Assembly (NCBI GenBank): GCA_019454605.1
Contig: JACFNZ010000001.1
Span: 62,001 to 126,000 of the forward strand
Source: Candidatus Altimarinota bacterium
GTDB taxonomy: Bacteria > Patescibacteriota > Gracilibacteria > BD1-5 > UBA6164
Direction: 5' to 3'
Length of the DNA: 64,000 nucleotides
Shown: positions 31,334-43,381 of the stretch, piece by piece
Numbering within the stretch: the stretch's first letter is position 1
Layout: each line of letters starts with the position of its first letter
Notes under the pieces: model-generated
Told to the model about the DNA's origin: nothing
Database searches by the model: none
What the model saw: only the letters and a program-made list of their open reading frames with translations
Made by a program: the position numbers and the translations under genes

Positions 31334-31948
31334 ATGATAACTTGAAATAATGTAAAATTTTATAATCATTCTCTTTTAATAAAAGATGATACAATTAACC
31401 AACTTAATACTTCTTGAGTGTTTGCTTTTGATCAAAAAGTACACAAAGATAGAAATCATTTTTCTTATGAAGATTGAAATCTATATATCTACTTAGAAGA
31501 GAATTTTTTGAATAGAATATTTTCTAATATAGATAATATCGAAAATGAAAAAGAAGAAATTGAAAAAATATTAAAAACTCAATCAATAAATCTAGATTGA
31601 AAAAAGTTTTATAAATATAAAGTTGAATCAACTAATTCATTAGATGATAATGATAAAAAATGTGATATTTTTGATTTAAAAAAATATTACCTTACATCAT
31701 TTAGTAAAATAAATGAAAAAAATATTTTTAAAATGGGATCTTTTGAAATTTTTAATTCAAATAAAGAATCTGTGTGAGCTGATGATATATTTTTCATTAA
31801 AAATAATTCTTGAGATGAAATATCTAAGTTTGAAAATGCTTGTGATATTAAAAATGAAATTATATGAGAAATCAGTATTGTTCATGATGATCTACCTTTT
31901 TGAGATGGAGTTCTTTATTGAAGTATAGTATTATTAAGAACTATTTAA
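31334..31948 (+). CDS. Protein of unknown function, paralogue of the gene at 32264 (204 aa)
   Basis: Contains YEDGNLYIYLEENFLNRIFS (about 45-64) and, after an acidic helix, ILKTQSINLDGKKFYKYKVE. The same order of motifs occurs in the 176-residue protein at 32264. C-terminal part: GEISIVHDDLPFGDGVLYGS. No signal peptide. TGA glycines present. Function unknown. Confidence 0.5.
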
Positions 31949-31974
31949 TTAACTTACTATTTAACTTATTATGA

Positions 31975-32241
31975 ATGTTTAAAAATATATATGTAAAAAA
32001 AGTCTATTTTGAAATAGGTTATAATGACTTATTGGACTGAATTAAATCTAAAACTATTAATTGTTTAGTTTTAGAAAATTGAAAAATATTAGATTTAAAA
32101 AATAAAAAACAATATGAAGAAAATAGAGATTTTATAGAAGATTTTTATAAAAACTTTATTAATAAGCCTAAGGTTATAGCCTTTCTTCATTACTTAAGTT
32201 TGATTTGTAAAAACAATCAACTAATTGAACTTACTATATAA
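31975..32241 (+). CDS. Small protein of unknown function (88 aa)
   Basis: Starts MFKNIYVKKVYFEIGYNDLL, then KTINCLVLENGKILDLKNKK, a strand-rich pattern, then a helical C-terminus with two cysteines overall. 26 bases after the previous gene and 22 bases before the next, so probably one operon. An alternative upstream ATG at 31971 meets a stop after three codons. Confidence 0.5.
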
Positions 32242-32263
32242 TTACTAATAATATAAAAAATAT

Positions 32264-32794
32264 ATGACAACAAAAGAAAAATTCACATATTCTCTTTTAT
32301 TAAATGATGAAGAGATGAAAATATATCCTGAAATTTTAGAAAAATTAAAATCAGGTGAAAAAAAGCTAGATTCATATTTTGAAGAAGAAAATTGAAAATT
32401 ATATTTATACCTTGATGAATCATATTTAAAAAGACTTTTTAATAATATGGTAAATAAAAGAGGTTCAAAAAAATTACTTAAAACAAAAGAAATTTTAAAA
32501 AATGGTGAGATTTTGTATAAATATGAAGTTATACCTTATAAAAAGTCAATCATTGAACCTGAATTTTTTACACCGAAAGATTTCAACTTCCCTTTCTTTT
32601 CTGATATAAATGAGCATAAAATGTTTAGCATTAATTTTAATGTAAAAAATTTAGGGCAATTTATATTATGTGATTTATCAATTTTAAGGTTATGATCAGA
32701 AAATTATGGTGATATTTTTACAAAATGATGACATATTGATCTCTATTCTACTTGGTCTCCACTTTATAAACATATAACATTAAAATTAGTATAA
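32264..32794 (+). CDS. Protein of unknown function, paralogue of the gene at 31334 (176 aa)
   Basis: Contains EENGKLYLYLDESYLKRLFN (about 41-60) and KTKEILKNGEILYKYEVIPY, aligning with the 204-residue protein two genes upstream. The C-terminal half, GQFILCDLSILRLGSENYGD, is different. Four TGA glycines. Cytoplasmic by composition. The operon appears to end here, before the terminator at 32917. Confidence 0.5.
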
Positions 32795-33005
32795 AATTAA
32801 CTAAAAATTGTGGATATTTAACATCGTTTTCATTAACGAAAATTATATTAACTTAATCAAAATCACAAATGTGTCGTAAATATAAAATAAATAAGAGTTT
32901 TCAAAAGATTCAAAAAAGAACTTAAATAATATTATAATAATACTATTTAAGTTCTTTTTATTTTAGGTATTTTTCATCTAACAATAAATATGATATTAAA
33001 ATAAT
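32795..33005. other. Convergent intergenic region
   Basis: No gene seen. It holds the terminator at 32917 and a short imperfect repeat, TCGTTTTCATTAACGA (about 32824-32839). Confidence 0.5.
32917..32960. terminator. Bidirectional terminator
   Basis: Stem AAGAACTTAAATA with TATTTAAGTTCTT and T-runs on both sides; separates plus-strand small genes from the minus-strand phosphoesterase. Confidence 0.85.
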
Positions 33006-33914
33006 TTAGTTTCCATATCCATAATATCATAAAGCATTTGTTATGTACTTTATTCAATTAATTTCTTCACTTCCCTTATAATGAGTATGTCAGTAAATAG
33101 CATATTTAACTCAATATTTTTCATATATTTGAGATAAGTTATTATTTAGAAAAAATGCATTTCAGTATAAAGTTTCAAGATTATATTCTTTAACTCACCT
33201 ATCCTTATTTTTAATAATTTCCTCCCATAATTCTTGTGAGTATTCAATAAAAAACTTTGAATCTTTTTCTAATTGATTACTAGGTTTAACATGAGAAACA
33301 GCAATAATTTCATAATTATTATAATACTCTTTTAGTTTCTCAAGTCTTTCTATTAATTTATCTTCTAGATACTTAGAAAATTCAAGATTTCACTTAATTT
33401 TATCATTAAATTTTATATAGTTTTTATCATTATAAATAGAAAATCAAAAACTCATTTTATCGAAATTTACTTGAAAGTATTTTTCAAGGTAGAATTTGTC
33501 TATTGGATTGATTGTGTAGTTATACCACCCCATGTTTCAAGTTATGATTTGTTTAGTTTCTTCTATAATAAAATCTTCGACATCAACAACATGAATTTTA
33601 TTCTTATAATTATGAAAATATTTGCATAAAAATTCATATTTTGATATTGAATCATTTATATTAAAATCCTCATCAAAAACTTTAAGTTCCCGAATATCAT
33701 GATTTCCAAAAGTTATAATAATTTTTTCATATGTTGTATTTTCTATAATATCATCTAAAGATATTTTTAATGTGTATATATTTTCATTTATATCACCAGC
33801 AATTATTAGATATTTTCATGTTTGAGTTAAAACTCAATTAGTTCAATAAATATCTTTGAATCATTTATAAATAAAGTCTGTATGAAGATCTGAAGTTATG
33901 TCTATATTTTTCAT
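33006..33914 (-). CDS. Calcineurin-like metallophosphoesterase, copy 1 (302 aa)
   Basis: All signature blocks of the superfamily are present: ITSDLHTDF (Asp9, His11), IIAGDINEN, ITFGNHDI, AVSHVKPSNQ and YAIYGHTHYKG. It would hydrolyse phosphoester or phosphodiester bonds with two metal ions; substrate unknown. It has the same length as, and extensive identity to, the protein at 56294 on the other strand, for example DDIIENTTY and ITGNMGWYNYTIN in both. No signal peptide. Glycine is mixed TGA and GGN; GNHD uses GGA. Confidence 0.88.
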
Positions 33915-33927
33915 AATTTTATAGTAA

Positions 33928-33959
33928 AATAATAATGGCTAATTATAGCCATTATTATT
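33928..33959. repeat. Perfect inverted repeat upstream of the phosphoesterase
   Basis: A 14-bp stem (core TAATAATGGCTA with TAGCCATTATTA) and four-base loop, 14 bases before the phosphoesterase ATG on the minus strand and after the 159-residue gene. May be a weak terminator or an operator. Confidence 0.55.
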
Positions 33960-33989
33960 AGGAAGCCAAGTTTAATTAAAATATTTTTT

Positions 33990-34469
33990 CTAAAAATCAA
34001 AATATTCTCTTTTATTATCTATAAGAGGATTTCAATACTTTTTATAAATACTATCTATAAATTTGTTTGCTTTTTTTAAAATCTTTTCCTCTAATTTTTC
34101 TGTTTGTTTTTTAGTTAAATCATCATCATTCAAAATATCATAAATTGCATTATTAATAGAATTATACATATTTCATGATATTGCCTTTTGATTTTCATAA
34201 TAAGCTATATCCTCAAAAGGTATATAATAATCTTGTATTTTCTTTTGATCTATTGGGCTCAATATTTCCCAAGAAATAAGTTCGATATCATCATCAAGAT
34301 TTTCTTCTAAATGCATATCATCAATTACAAAATAATCTAATGAATAATCTTCATGCATTTTTCTTAATTCTCACAATGTAATAATATTGTTTTTATTTAC
34401 ATCTTCTAGATCTGGAAAGTCACTTTCTATATTCAAATAATCATAATATTCTTTCAAGTTAAAAACCAT
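33990..34469 (-). CDS. Acidic EF-hand-like protein of unknown function (159 aa)
   Basis: Contains one EF-hand-like loop, DVNKNNIITLGE (residues 23-34), with ligands at 1, 3, 5 and Glu at 12, then a very acidic segment (DDMHLEENLDDDIELISWEI). The C-terminal half is helical and basic. Lies 74 bases after hamB on the same strand. Its start region shares the string ATAGTAAAATAATAA with that of the phosphoesterase. Function unknown; could be a small accessory of the defence cluster. Confidence 0.55.
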
Positions 34470-34543
34470 ATAATAATAGTAAAATAATAAATTAGTAATT
34501 GTTATTATATTAAAAAAATAAAAATTAGATTTTTAAATATTTT

Positions 34544-37500
34544 TTAAATTAATTTTCAATAAATTTTATTAAATCATTTTCATTCTTCAATTCTAGTTAC
34601 CTTTATTTGGTAATTCGAAATATTTAAATCAATGTCCAGACAAATATCTTTTGCTAAATTTCTTGGAATATATCATAAAATAATATTATTATTTTTAACT
34701 AATATTGCATAAGGGTCATATTCATTTTTAAGTTCTCTTTCTATTTGTAATATATTTCATACTAGTATTTTTAATGACTCCTCTTTTCTAGTAATATCAT
34801 AGTAAGTTCATACTATTCTAAATATCTTATTTTCCTCACCACTATTTTTTCTAGGTCTTAATTTTAATGAAGTATTATTTATATTTTGTTTTTCATATTC
34901 AGAAATACTTAGAGAATTAATAAGCTCGTAATTAATGCTAGAAATATATATTATGAAATCATTATAACTATCTGATCATCATGTAATTTTATATTTTTTT
35001 AGCAAAATATCTGCTACTTGATTGCTTCAGATTCATATTGATCTTGCGATACAAATAAAAGGATTATTTGTTCAGTATTTCATATATCATACAAGATTTT
35101 TAATATTACCGGGGAAATCTTGTATTTTTTTATTTAATACAAATGCTAACAAAGTAATAAATGCCGAAATTCACCAACTAAATTTATATTTAAATCAATC
35201 TGAAATTAATTTAAATAAATTTATAATGGGGTCGTTTTTATTTGTAGAATTATCTATTTTTTTCCGCTCATCTCTTAATTCGTTATATGAAATTCAATTA
35301 ATCCATTTTTCTAAAATATCATAATAAAATGAATAATCACCTATATTACTTTCAAATTGAATTTCTACTAAATTCTCTTTATTTTTGCTAAAAAAATCAA
35401 ATATTGATTTTAATAATCAAAAATAATTATCATTATCTAAAAACTCTTTATATTTAGCAAAATTATCATTTATTTCATTAAAAATTATATCATTAGTATT
35501 TAGTGAAAATCATGTCATTCAATATACTTCTAATTTATCTGAACTAACCTTTTCTGTTATTCTATTATAAACTTTATTTAATCAACTACTTATAATAGAG
35601 GTATCAATATTTGATTCTTCAATTTGAACTTTAAATAAACTATTATCAATAATTTTTAAAATTAACTCATCTTGAGGTATAGATTCCTCAATTAGTAAAT
35701 CAAATAAATATGATTCTGATAATAGATTTAAATAATTATTAAAAGTTGTATCACTAATTCTTTTATTGATAAATGATTTTAATACATTAAAAAATAAACT
35801 ATTGGCTGGAACTAATTCTCATTTAACTTTATTGTATTTTTCTTTATCTAAAAATATTATTTTTCATTCAGTTTCCATTCAAGCTCTTCATGCACGACCA
35901 ATTAAATTTTTAAAATCATTTTGATTTATTTTTAACTTAAAATCATCTGAATCAATAAGTACACTATGTACTATAATGTTTTTAATAGGTAAATTTATTC
36001 ACTGTGAAATAGTATTTGTAGAAATAATACTTTTAAGATTTCATAATCTAAAATCATTCTCAATAGATTTTCTTAATATTTCAGGTAAATCTCCAAAATG
36101 AATTCATACTCATATTCATAAAACTTTAGTAACTATATGATCTTCTCAAAATAAATTTTTTGAGTGAAAATATGATTCTGTTTGTATTATAGAAGAGTTT
36201 CCTATTAACTCATTGTAATAAATAAATTTTTTTGCTATTGATAAAGCCCGAGAAGGTATAAGGGTAAAAATTAGAGTTCATCATCAAATGCTATTAAAAT
36301 AATTACATAATTCAACTATTGTTTGTCAATCATCTTTTTTATTAGGAAATTTCTTACGTCAATACTTGTTAACATTTATTATTCATTGTATAAAAGCATT
36401 ATTCTTTTCTTTAGTTTTTTCATCTTCAGATATAATTTCATTAAAATCGATTCTACCTTTTTCTCATTGCCATGAAAATATTCATATTATTTTTTGTGTT
36501 GGCTCCCATTGTTCTTCACTTCATGCGGTTTTATTTTTTAATGCACGAATAACATTTCATCTATCTCAAGTATTTAACCAAGCCGAATATTGTTCAGCAT
36601 TAATACTAGGCATTACAGCAGAAATAAATAATATTTTAATATTATTAAATTTTATTTTCAATCTAATTATTAAAAATTCTAACAGACTAGCTCTAGTAGA
36701 AATTTCTGATACAAGGTGTCATTCATCAATAACAATATAAGAAATATTATCAAAATAATTTTTATTTATTCTAAAAAGTAAGTCTATTTTTTCAGGAGTT
36801 GTAATTAATACATCAGATTCCTCAACTAAAACATTTTGATACTCATCAATTTCATAACTTCAAGAAAGAGTTGAAACTGAAAATCATAATTTTCATAAAT
36901 TTTTATTTAACTCTTCTTCTTTTTCATTAGTTAATGCTTTGAATGGTGCAATATAAATACATTTTTTTCATGGAAATTTTAATAAGTAATTCAAAATTGA
37001 AATTTCAGCAATAAATGTCTTTCATGCACTAGTCGGCATTTGAATTATAAAGTTTTTATCTTCTGTAAGTAATCATGCTTCAATTGCTCTTAATTGTGAT
37101 ATCCATAATTCAAAAATAGATCTTTTTTTATTAATATCTTTCAATTTATTATTATCATAAATATCATTAGTTAATAACTTTATATATTTTTGCCATATGG
37201 GATTTTTTTTAATTTCATCAGAATAATTTAAATTTTTCCAAATAGATCTTTCTAGGTATTTATGAAATCTTGTTTTTAATAAAAGTAATAATAGGCTTAT
37301 TGGAATATTATAATCTTTTAAAAAATATTTATATGATTGATCAAGATTACCTATAATATCAGACTCATTTCAATCCAATATATTTTCGTAAATAGATTTA
37401 AAAGCTAGATTAACTTGATAAAATCAAATATTATTATTGTTGTTTATTAATGTTTGAGCTTTTGGTATATTTTTAAGTAAAATTAGTTGAATATGTTTTA

Positions 37501-37930
37501 TTATATAATTATCTAATTCTAGATTAATATTTTCATCAGTACTTTCAAAATTATATTCAGATGTTAATTTTTTAATTAAACAATAAGCATTAGCTTGATA
37601 TCATGATAAATCATAACATAATGCAGATAATATTAAACAAAAATCTTTATCATACTCTTCACTAATTTCAGCTAAATCTTCATAAGTTTTTCAACAATTT
37701 TTTAAAACTTCTATCGTTAAATCTTCATTGAATCATTCGAGTAAAAGTGTACATGAGTTTGTTGTTAAATATAATAGTTGATTCCATAGTTTTTCTTCAT
37801 TATAGGTTTTATTAAATTCGCTTCATAATCTCTTTGCTGTTAATTGTTTCCTCCAATTTCAAAAGAGATAACTATCATTTATCTCTTTTATAGATTTTTC
37901 AATATATAATAAATATTCTTCTTTATCCAT
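34544..37930 (-). CDS. hamB: HamB-like DEAD-box superfamily 2 helicase (Hachiman system)
   Basis: 1128 residues. An N-terminal helical region of about 280 residues precedes an SF2 core: motif I MPTSAGKTFIAE (~298), Ia APFKALTNEKEEEL, motif II VIDEGHLVSE (~403), III SAVMP, IV-V ISTNTISQGINLPIK and VI LIGRAGRAG (~672). The C-terminal ~400 residues are not recognised. Motif layout is Ski2/HelY-like, as in HamB. It follows hamA by 9 bases. In Hachiman, HamB is thought to sense phage-related DNA and release HamA nuclease activity; here that role is inferred. Many glycines are TGA. Confidence 0.8.
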
Positions 37931-37939
37931 TTTAAATAA

Positions 37940-38764
37940 TTATTTAGTGTAAACAATTTTTTCAGCATCAATTAATACTTTATTTCTTAAATCATCAACT
38001 AATCATTTAAATCAATCAATTAAAATAATAGTTACATTTAAAGGTTTTAAATCAGGTGAAATATTTTCTAAAGCTGTAATTATATCATCTTTATAAGTAC
38101 TAGTTTCTCAAATAATAAAAATTTCATAATTTTTATTAATAATTTTTGATCCATCAGCTATATCTAAATAAACTTTAGATTTATCATAATTTTCCTTCAT
38201 TTCATAAAGTTTTCATAAAAATGTAGCTATAGCACCCGAATTTTTAGATAAATCATTTTTTAATCAATCATAAGCAACAACTGTAATATATCTAGGATTT
38301 CATGTAATTTTATAATCTTTTTTTAGTAAATCTTGTTTAGTTTTTATTTCATAATAATACCAATCTTTTATATCTTTTCATTTATTATGAGATATCATAT
38401 CAGTTCAAAATACAGATTTATCTTTATTTGTCTTAAGTTTTAATTTTGTTGCTGGTACTTCTAATCAAAAAAAATATGAAACTAATAATTTAGAAATAAT
38501 TTCTCATAAATCTCATTGCCAAACTCTGTAGAGTTCTGATTTGGATGGTAATACATTATTTTCTAAGAAATCAATTAATACTTTTTTATCTTTAGTAGAG
38601 TAATTTCTAATTAATGTATCTATTCAAATATATGAATCTAAAATTTCTTTATTTAAGAACTCTTTAATTTCATCATCACATATATTATTTTCTCATATTT
38701 TTATTACATTAAAATGAGTTTTTGTATCTATTTTAGGGTCTTTAAACCATTTTTTAATTACCAT
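37940..38764 (-). CDS. hamA: HamA-like nuclease (DUF1837) of a Hachiman-type system
   Basis: 274 residues. The core reads QGDLGEIISKLLVSYFFG, then ATKLKLKTNKDKSVFGTDMI and WYYYEIKTKQDLL. Glu88, Asp122 and Glu139-x-Lys141 fit a PD-(D/E)xK nuclease and the DUF1837 pattern GE...K.....GxD. The C-terminal half (IFIIGETSTYKDDI, NVTIILIDGFKGLVDD) is typical of a regulatory part. It lies 8 bases after hsdR and 9 bases before hamB, so translation is coupled. Assignment as HamA rests on motif and helicase partner; an RM-associated relative is possible. Confidence 0.72.
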
Positions 38765-38772
38765 AATTCTTT

Positions 38773-41700
38773 CTAATTAATAAACCTCTCAAAATCATCA
38801 CATAATTGATTTATAATATCCTGAGTTTCTCTAACAAAGAAATCTCATACTTCTACTCTATTTCTTCTAATAAATTTTTTATATAGCACTTCAAAATCCT
38901 TATATATTTCATCTTCAGTAAATGCATTTCAGTTATCTTTTATTTTTGCAATTAATCTAGTTCAATTTTCTGGAAGTAATATAAAGTTAAATAATAATTC
39001 TATTTTCTTTTCGAAATCTTCAATTAATTCATTAACTTTTTCTTCTTCTTCATTTCTTTTTTGAATAACTTCAAGAATATTAAATCTATATTGATTATTT
39101 TCTGAATTAGTTGACGAAACTTTTCATTCTTTTTTCTTTTTATTTTCATCCTCTGATCAATCTTCTCATTTAAATCAATCAATAATTCATATTTTATTAT
39201 CAAAATACACAATAACATCATCAACAACTTCTTCATCCTTATTTACATTTCTATATTCATTATTAAATCTTCTCCAAAAATCTAGAAATACTTTTTCTGT
39301 ATATCTTTTTTCTATTTCAATAACAAACTCTATTAAATTTAATAAATAATAATATTTATTTATTTTTTGTTTTAACTCCTTAGAATGTTTAGGATTATTT
39401 TTTGTATAATTAGAAAATCAATTCTCAATATCTAATATTTTATGAGTATCACTATTTTCTTTGATACTTTCATCATAAAATATTTTAAAATATTTACTAT
39501 AAATATCACTTTTTATTAAATCATCATAAATAGTTCATAATAGTTTTTCATCTCAAATTGGATCAAAATCACTAACCACAACATTACTAAAATGATCAAA
39601 TGCTTTCTTAATATTATTTACATTTACATTTTTATATGAAAAATCGATTATTTTACAATCATTTTTATATTTTGTAGTTCTATTAACTCTTGATATAGTT
39701 TGAATAGCATTAATTCAATTGATTTCTTTATCTAAAAACAAAGTATGTAATTTAGGCTCATCAAATCAAGTTTGAAGTTTTTCAACAACTATAATTAATC
39801 AATTTTTAGCTAATGCAAATTCTTGTAATACCTTTTCTTCATTCATTCAATTATTCAAAATATTAGAGCTTGTATGATCTTGTGAATCAGAACTATAAAC
39901 TATAAATATGGGAGCTTCTTTGAATCTTTCATACTTATTTTCTTTAACAATTTCTTTATATAATTTATCAATATTTTCTTTATATTTTATTGCACTTTTG
40001 ATAGAAGTAACAGCTAACATGGCTTTTCAAGTTCATCTAATTTTATTATAAACTGATGTAACTAATCTATTAACAATAAATTTAGATATAGCCTCAATTC
40101 TTTCATTATTTTCATAAATATTCTTTTTTCTGATTGCATATTTTTTTCAATCTTCATCAATTCAAGTATCAGTTCAATCAGGAATTACTTCTTTAAAATA
40201 TCCTAAATCATTTTCAAATCATTCAATTTCACTTTCAGGTTTTTCAAAATACATTTTTGCAGAAACTGGGACAATTCATCTTAAAGGATTTAAAATATAT
40301 CAATCTTCAATAGCTTCTTTCATAGTATAACTATCAAAAGGAACCCATATTTTTTCAGCTTCAGCATATTTATTAAATTCTCAGAATCTTGCTAATGTAT
40401 TATCGCTTGGAGTTGCTGTAAATCAGATAATTAGATTTTTCTTTTTCTTTTTTTCTCAATAACTATTATCAAATGAATTTTGTAATTCATCGAAAAGATT
40501 AACCATTTCTTCATGTTGAGCTCAACTATTTGAGCGATGTATTTCATCAATCAAAAAAGCAATTCTTAATTTTGATAATTTATCAATTACCTCATCATTT
40601 AAAATTCATTTTATAGTTCAGAATTTTTGAATATTTACAATTACAATACGAGTATCACTTTTTAATGCTTCTAAAAAACTAGCTTTGCTATCAGCTTCTA
40701 TGAACATTTTATTATTAACATTCATATTAAACATTTTGTTTCAAATTTGATCTCTTAACTGAATACGATCAACTATAATCATTACTTTATCATAAACATA
40801 TTCATTATTTCTTCTTATATCTTTTAATTGTAGAGTAGTCCAACCAATGATATTTGATTTTCAGAAACCAGCTGCATATTGCAATAAAAGAGAATAAACA
40901 TTTTTATTATTCTGATATTTTTGCCTTTTTGATATTAATTCATTTCTTTGGGATTCTCCTAAATTTTTTAATTGCTCCTTTAATTTATTTAAGAAATAAT
41001 CATCATCATTTTCATGTTCTAAAAATTCATCTATTTTACTTATAATTTTATCTGTTCAGAACTTTTGTTTTGGTCTTGGTGATATTAATCTTCATTTTTC
41101 ATTTTTTGTTTCTTTTTTACTTCATTTTTTTACAACTTCTTTTTCTATAAAGTTATAATATAATATTTCTTTTTCAATCATTTCTTTTGAATATAGAGAT
41201 TTAAAAACCTCTTCAAATCTTTCAGTTTTATCAGTATTATTATGTAATAATGGGTATGATTTAAAATCTTTAATTACTTTTTTATCATATTCATCAAAAT
41301 CATATTTTCACTCATTATATAAAGATTTAAGTTCATCAAAAAAAATAGTAATATTTCTTATTACATAAGTATCATTTATATCAGTAGTAGTTATATGGAT
41401 CGCTTTTTCAAAAAACTTCAAAAAGTCTTTTCTTATTGTTTGAGAAATATCATTTCAATCTGCAATTTTTAAATATTCTAAAACAGCTTTTTTATAATCA
41501 TTAACTACCTTTTTTCTTCAATTATCTTTTGCATTTTGATTATTATAATTTGATTTTAATTCACTATATCATAAATAAATCCCATTCATAAAAAATGTAA
41601 TATCAGGTCTAAATGAATAGATAGTTTTTCATTCATGTTTAAAAATATATGGTAATTCTTGAACTACAGAAAATATATTTTCTTCAAATAATTTATTTCA

Positions 41701-42048
41701 ATGTACTTCTGATCAGCTAGGATAAAATAAGTGTAATTTAACTCATTTAAATGTAACTGTTTTATTGTTATTTATAAAAATTGCCATATTTGTAGAATCT
41801 TTTATTCTCTCTTGAAGAAAATCCACAAATTCAGACATTAATTTATTTTCATCATTATTGAATTCTTTTAATAATGATTTATATGAGTCCTTGTTTAATG
41901 AAGTTTCACTAATAAAAGACTGTAAATCTCATTCAACAAATAATTTATCAGAAACTGTATTAGCTTTAGCTTCTTTATATTTTAATCAATCAGCTTTTTC
42001 AGTAAAAAAGTGAATTAAATATTTATCTTGTAATTGTAATTCCTTCAT
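38773..42048 (-). CDS. hsdR: Type I restriction enzyme, R subunit (HsdR)
   Basis: 1091 residues. N-terminal endonuclease domain with SFRPDITFFMNG and SELKS (Asp149, Glu163-x-Lys165). SF2 translocase: LQYAAGFGKSNIIGWTTLQL (~393), AFLIDEIHRSNSG, NLIIGFTATPSDN, AMLAVTSIKSAI, VEKLQTGFDEPKLHT and QTISRVNRT. Cleaves unmodified DNA after ATP-driven translocation in complex with HsdM2S. The Walker A region AAGFGKS differs slightly from the usual SGSGKS. 13 bases after hsdS. The helical C-terminal tail would bind the methylase core. Confidence 0.95.
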
Positions 42049-42061
42049 GTTTTTAAAATAA

Positions 42062-43381
42062 TTAAATAACTTTTATTTTACCCGTAACAGTATCATTTAT
42101 TAATACTTTTTTATATTCTTTTAGTCTATCAATATTTTCATCAATTGTTTTTACAATTTCATCAATTTTTGATGTTTTTTCATCTAAATAATTAGCAATT
42201 TCAATTTGCTCTTCTTTTGGAGGTTTTGGAAGTTCTAATCACTTAAATAAATTCATATTAACAGCTTCTCTTATTTCAAGTATTCAAGTTGCTATTTTTC
42301 TTAAACTTTTTTGAAATGCTTTTACTCTAAATACATAATCATAATATCTTGGAGAGCAATCTGCTTTTGTAATAAGAATAATATAAACAACACTTAGTGC
42401 TCAAAATTCTTTTGAGATTCAAACTGATCATATTATTACATTCATTTTATTTACAACTATATCATTTGGATGAACTATTTTATATCAAGTAATATCTTCA
42501 GACATTTTATTTCATACAAGTCATTTATCTCTATGATTTATAACTCAAATATCTTTCATAACAGATAAAATATTTGTAGTTATAGGCTCTCAAGTTTGTT
42601 TATCTAAATTTCTTACACTTCTTTCATTAAATATATTTTTTAATCTATCTTTGTACCAATTTTCAGGTATATCTCAAACCCAATTAATTCAACTATCTTT
42701 GAAACTAGCTTTATTTAGTCATTTAGTAACAGCTTCAAAAATTACTCTTTGTCTTAATTCTAAATAATTATTTTTTTTAGCTTCTAATAATTCAATAGTT
42801 TCATCAATTTTTAATGTACTTTCTTTTAAATAATCAGCAATTAATTTCTGTTCATAATCTCAAGGCAAACAATAAATAAATCTTTCAAAAACATTTTGAT
42901 ACAAATGTTGAATAGTTGATCCATTTTTCATTTCATCAATAAAATCTGTAAAAACTTTTGAGTATAAAAGCCAATATAAATAATAATTATTATACTTATT
43001 TTTTAGTGGTCTGCTAACAAAAACTCAACTATTTAGAGTAGTTTTTTTAGGTAAATCATATATTAATGCAATTTTTCAAATACTTCAATCTTTTGTAATT
43101 AAAAGGTCATTTTCTCTTAATTGAATAAATTTATCTTGCTCATATCTGAATTTATCAACAAAGTAACAATTTTTCCAATCAATTTTTCAATTTGAAAAAT
43201 CAGTTCAAGTAACACAATAATAATTTCAATTATCTAAAAAATCATCATTTCTAAGTCACTGCCATCCTATTCTTCATTTCAAGTAAGTATAATCTTTAAT
43301 TCTTAATAAATCCCAATTTTGTGGAATTTTTCAAATATATTTTATTCAAGTATCCTTATATTTATCATATTTTTTAAACAT
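42062..43381 (-). CDS. hsdS: Type I restriction enzyme, specificity subunit (HsdS)
   Basis: 439 residues with two halves, each a target-recognition domain followed by a conserved helix. First half opens KDTGIKYIGKIPQNWDLLRI, second half FKDSGINWVGDIPENWYKDR. Helices are LIADYLKESTLKIDETIELL and IEIANYLDEKTSKIDEIVKT. Two recognition domains imply a bipartite asymmetric target. The start overlaps the hsdM stop by one base (TAATG). No inverted repeats indicating phase-variable shuffling were seen next to it. Confidence 0.94.

Noticed and set aside
32824-32839. Possible right attachment site sharing CATTAACG with the tRNA-Pro flank at 23149
   Set aside because: Only eight bases match, which is expected by chance in AT-rich DNA.
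42062-43381. Phase-variable hsdS shuffling
   Set aside because: No second hsdS fragment or inverted repeat was found near the locus.
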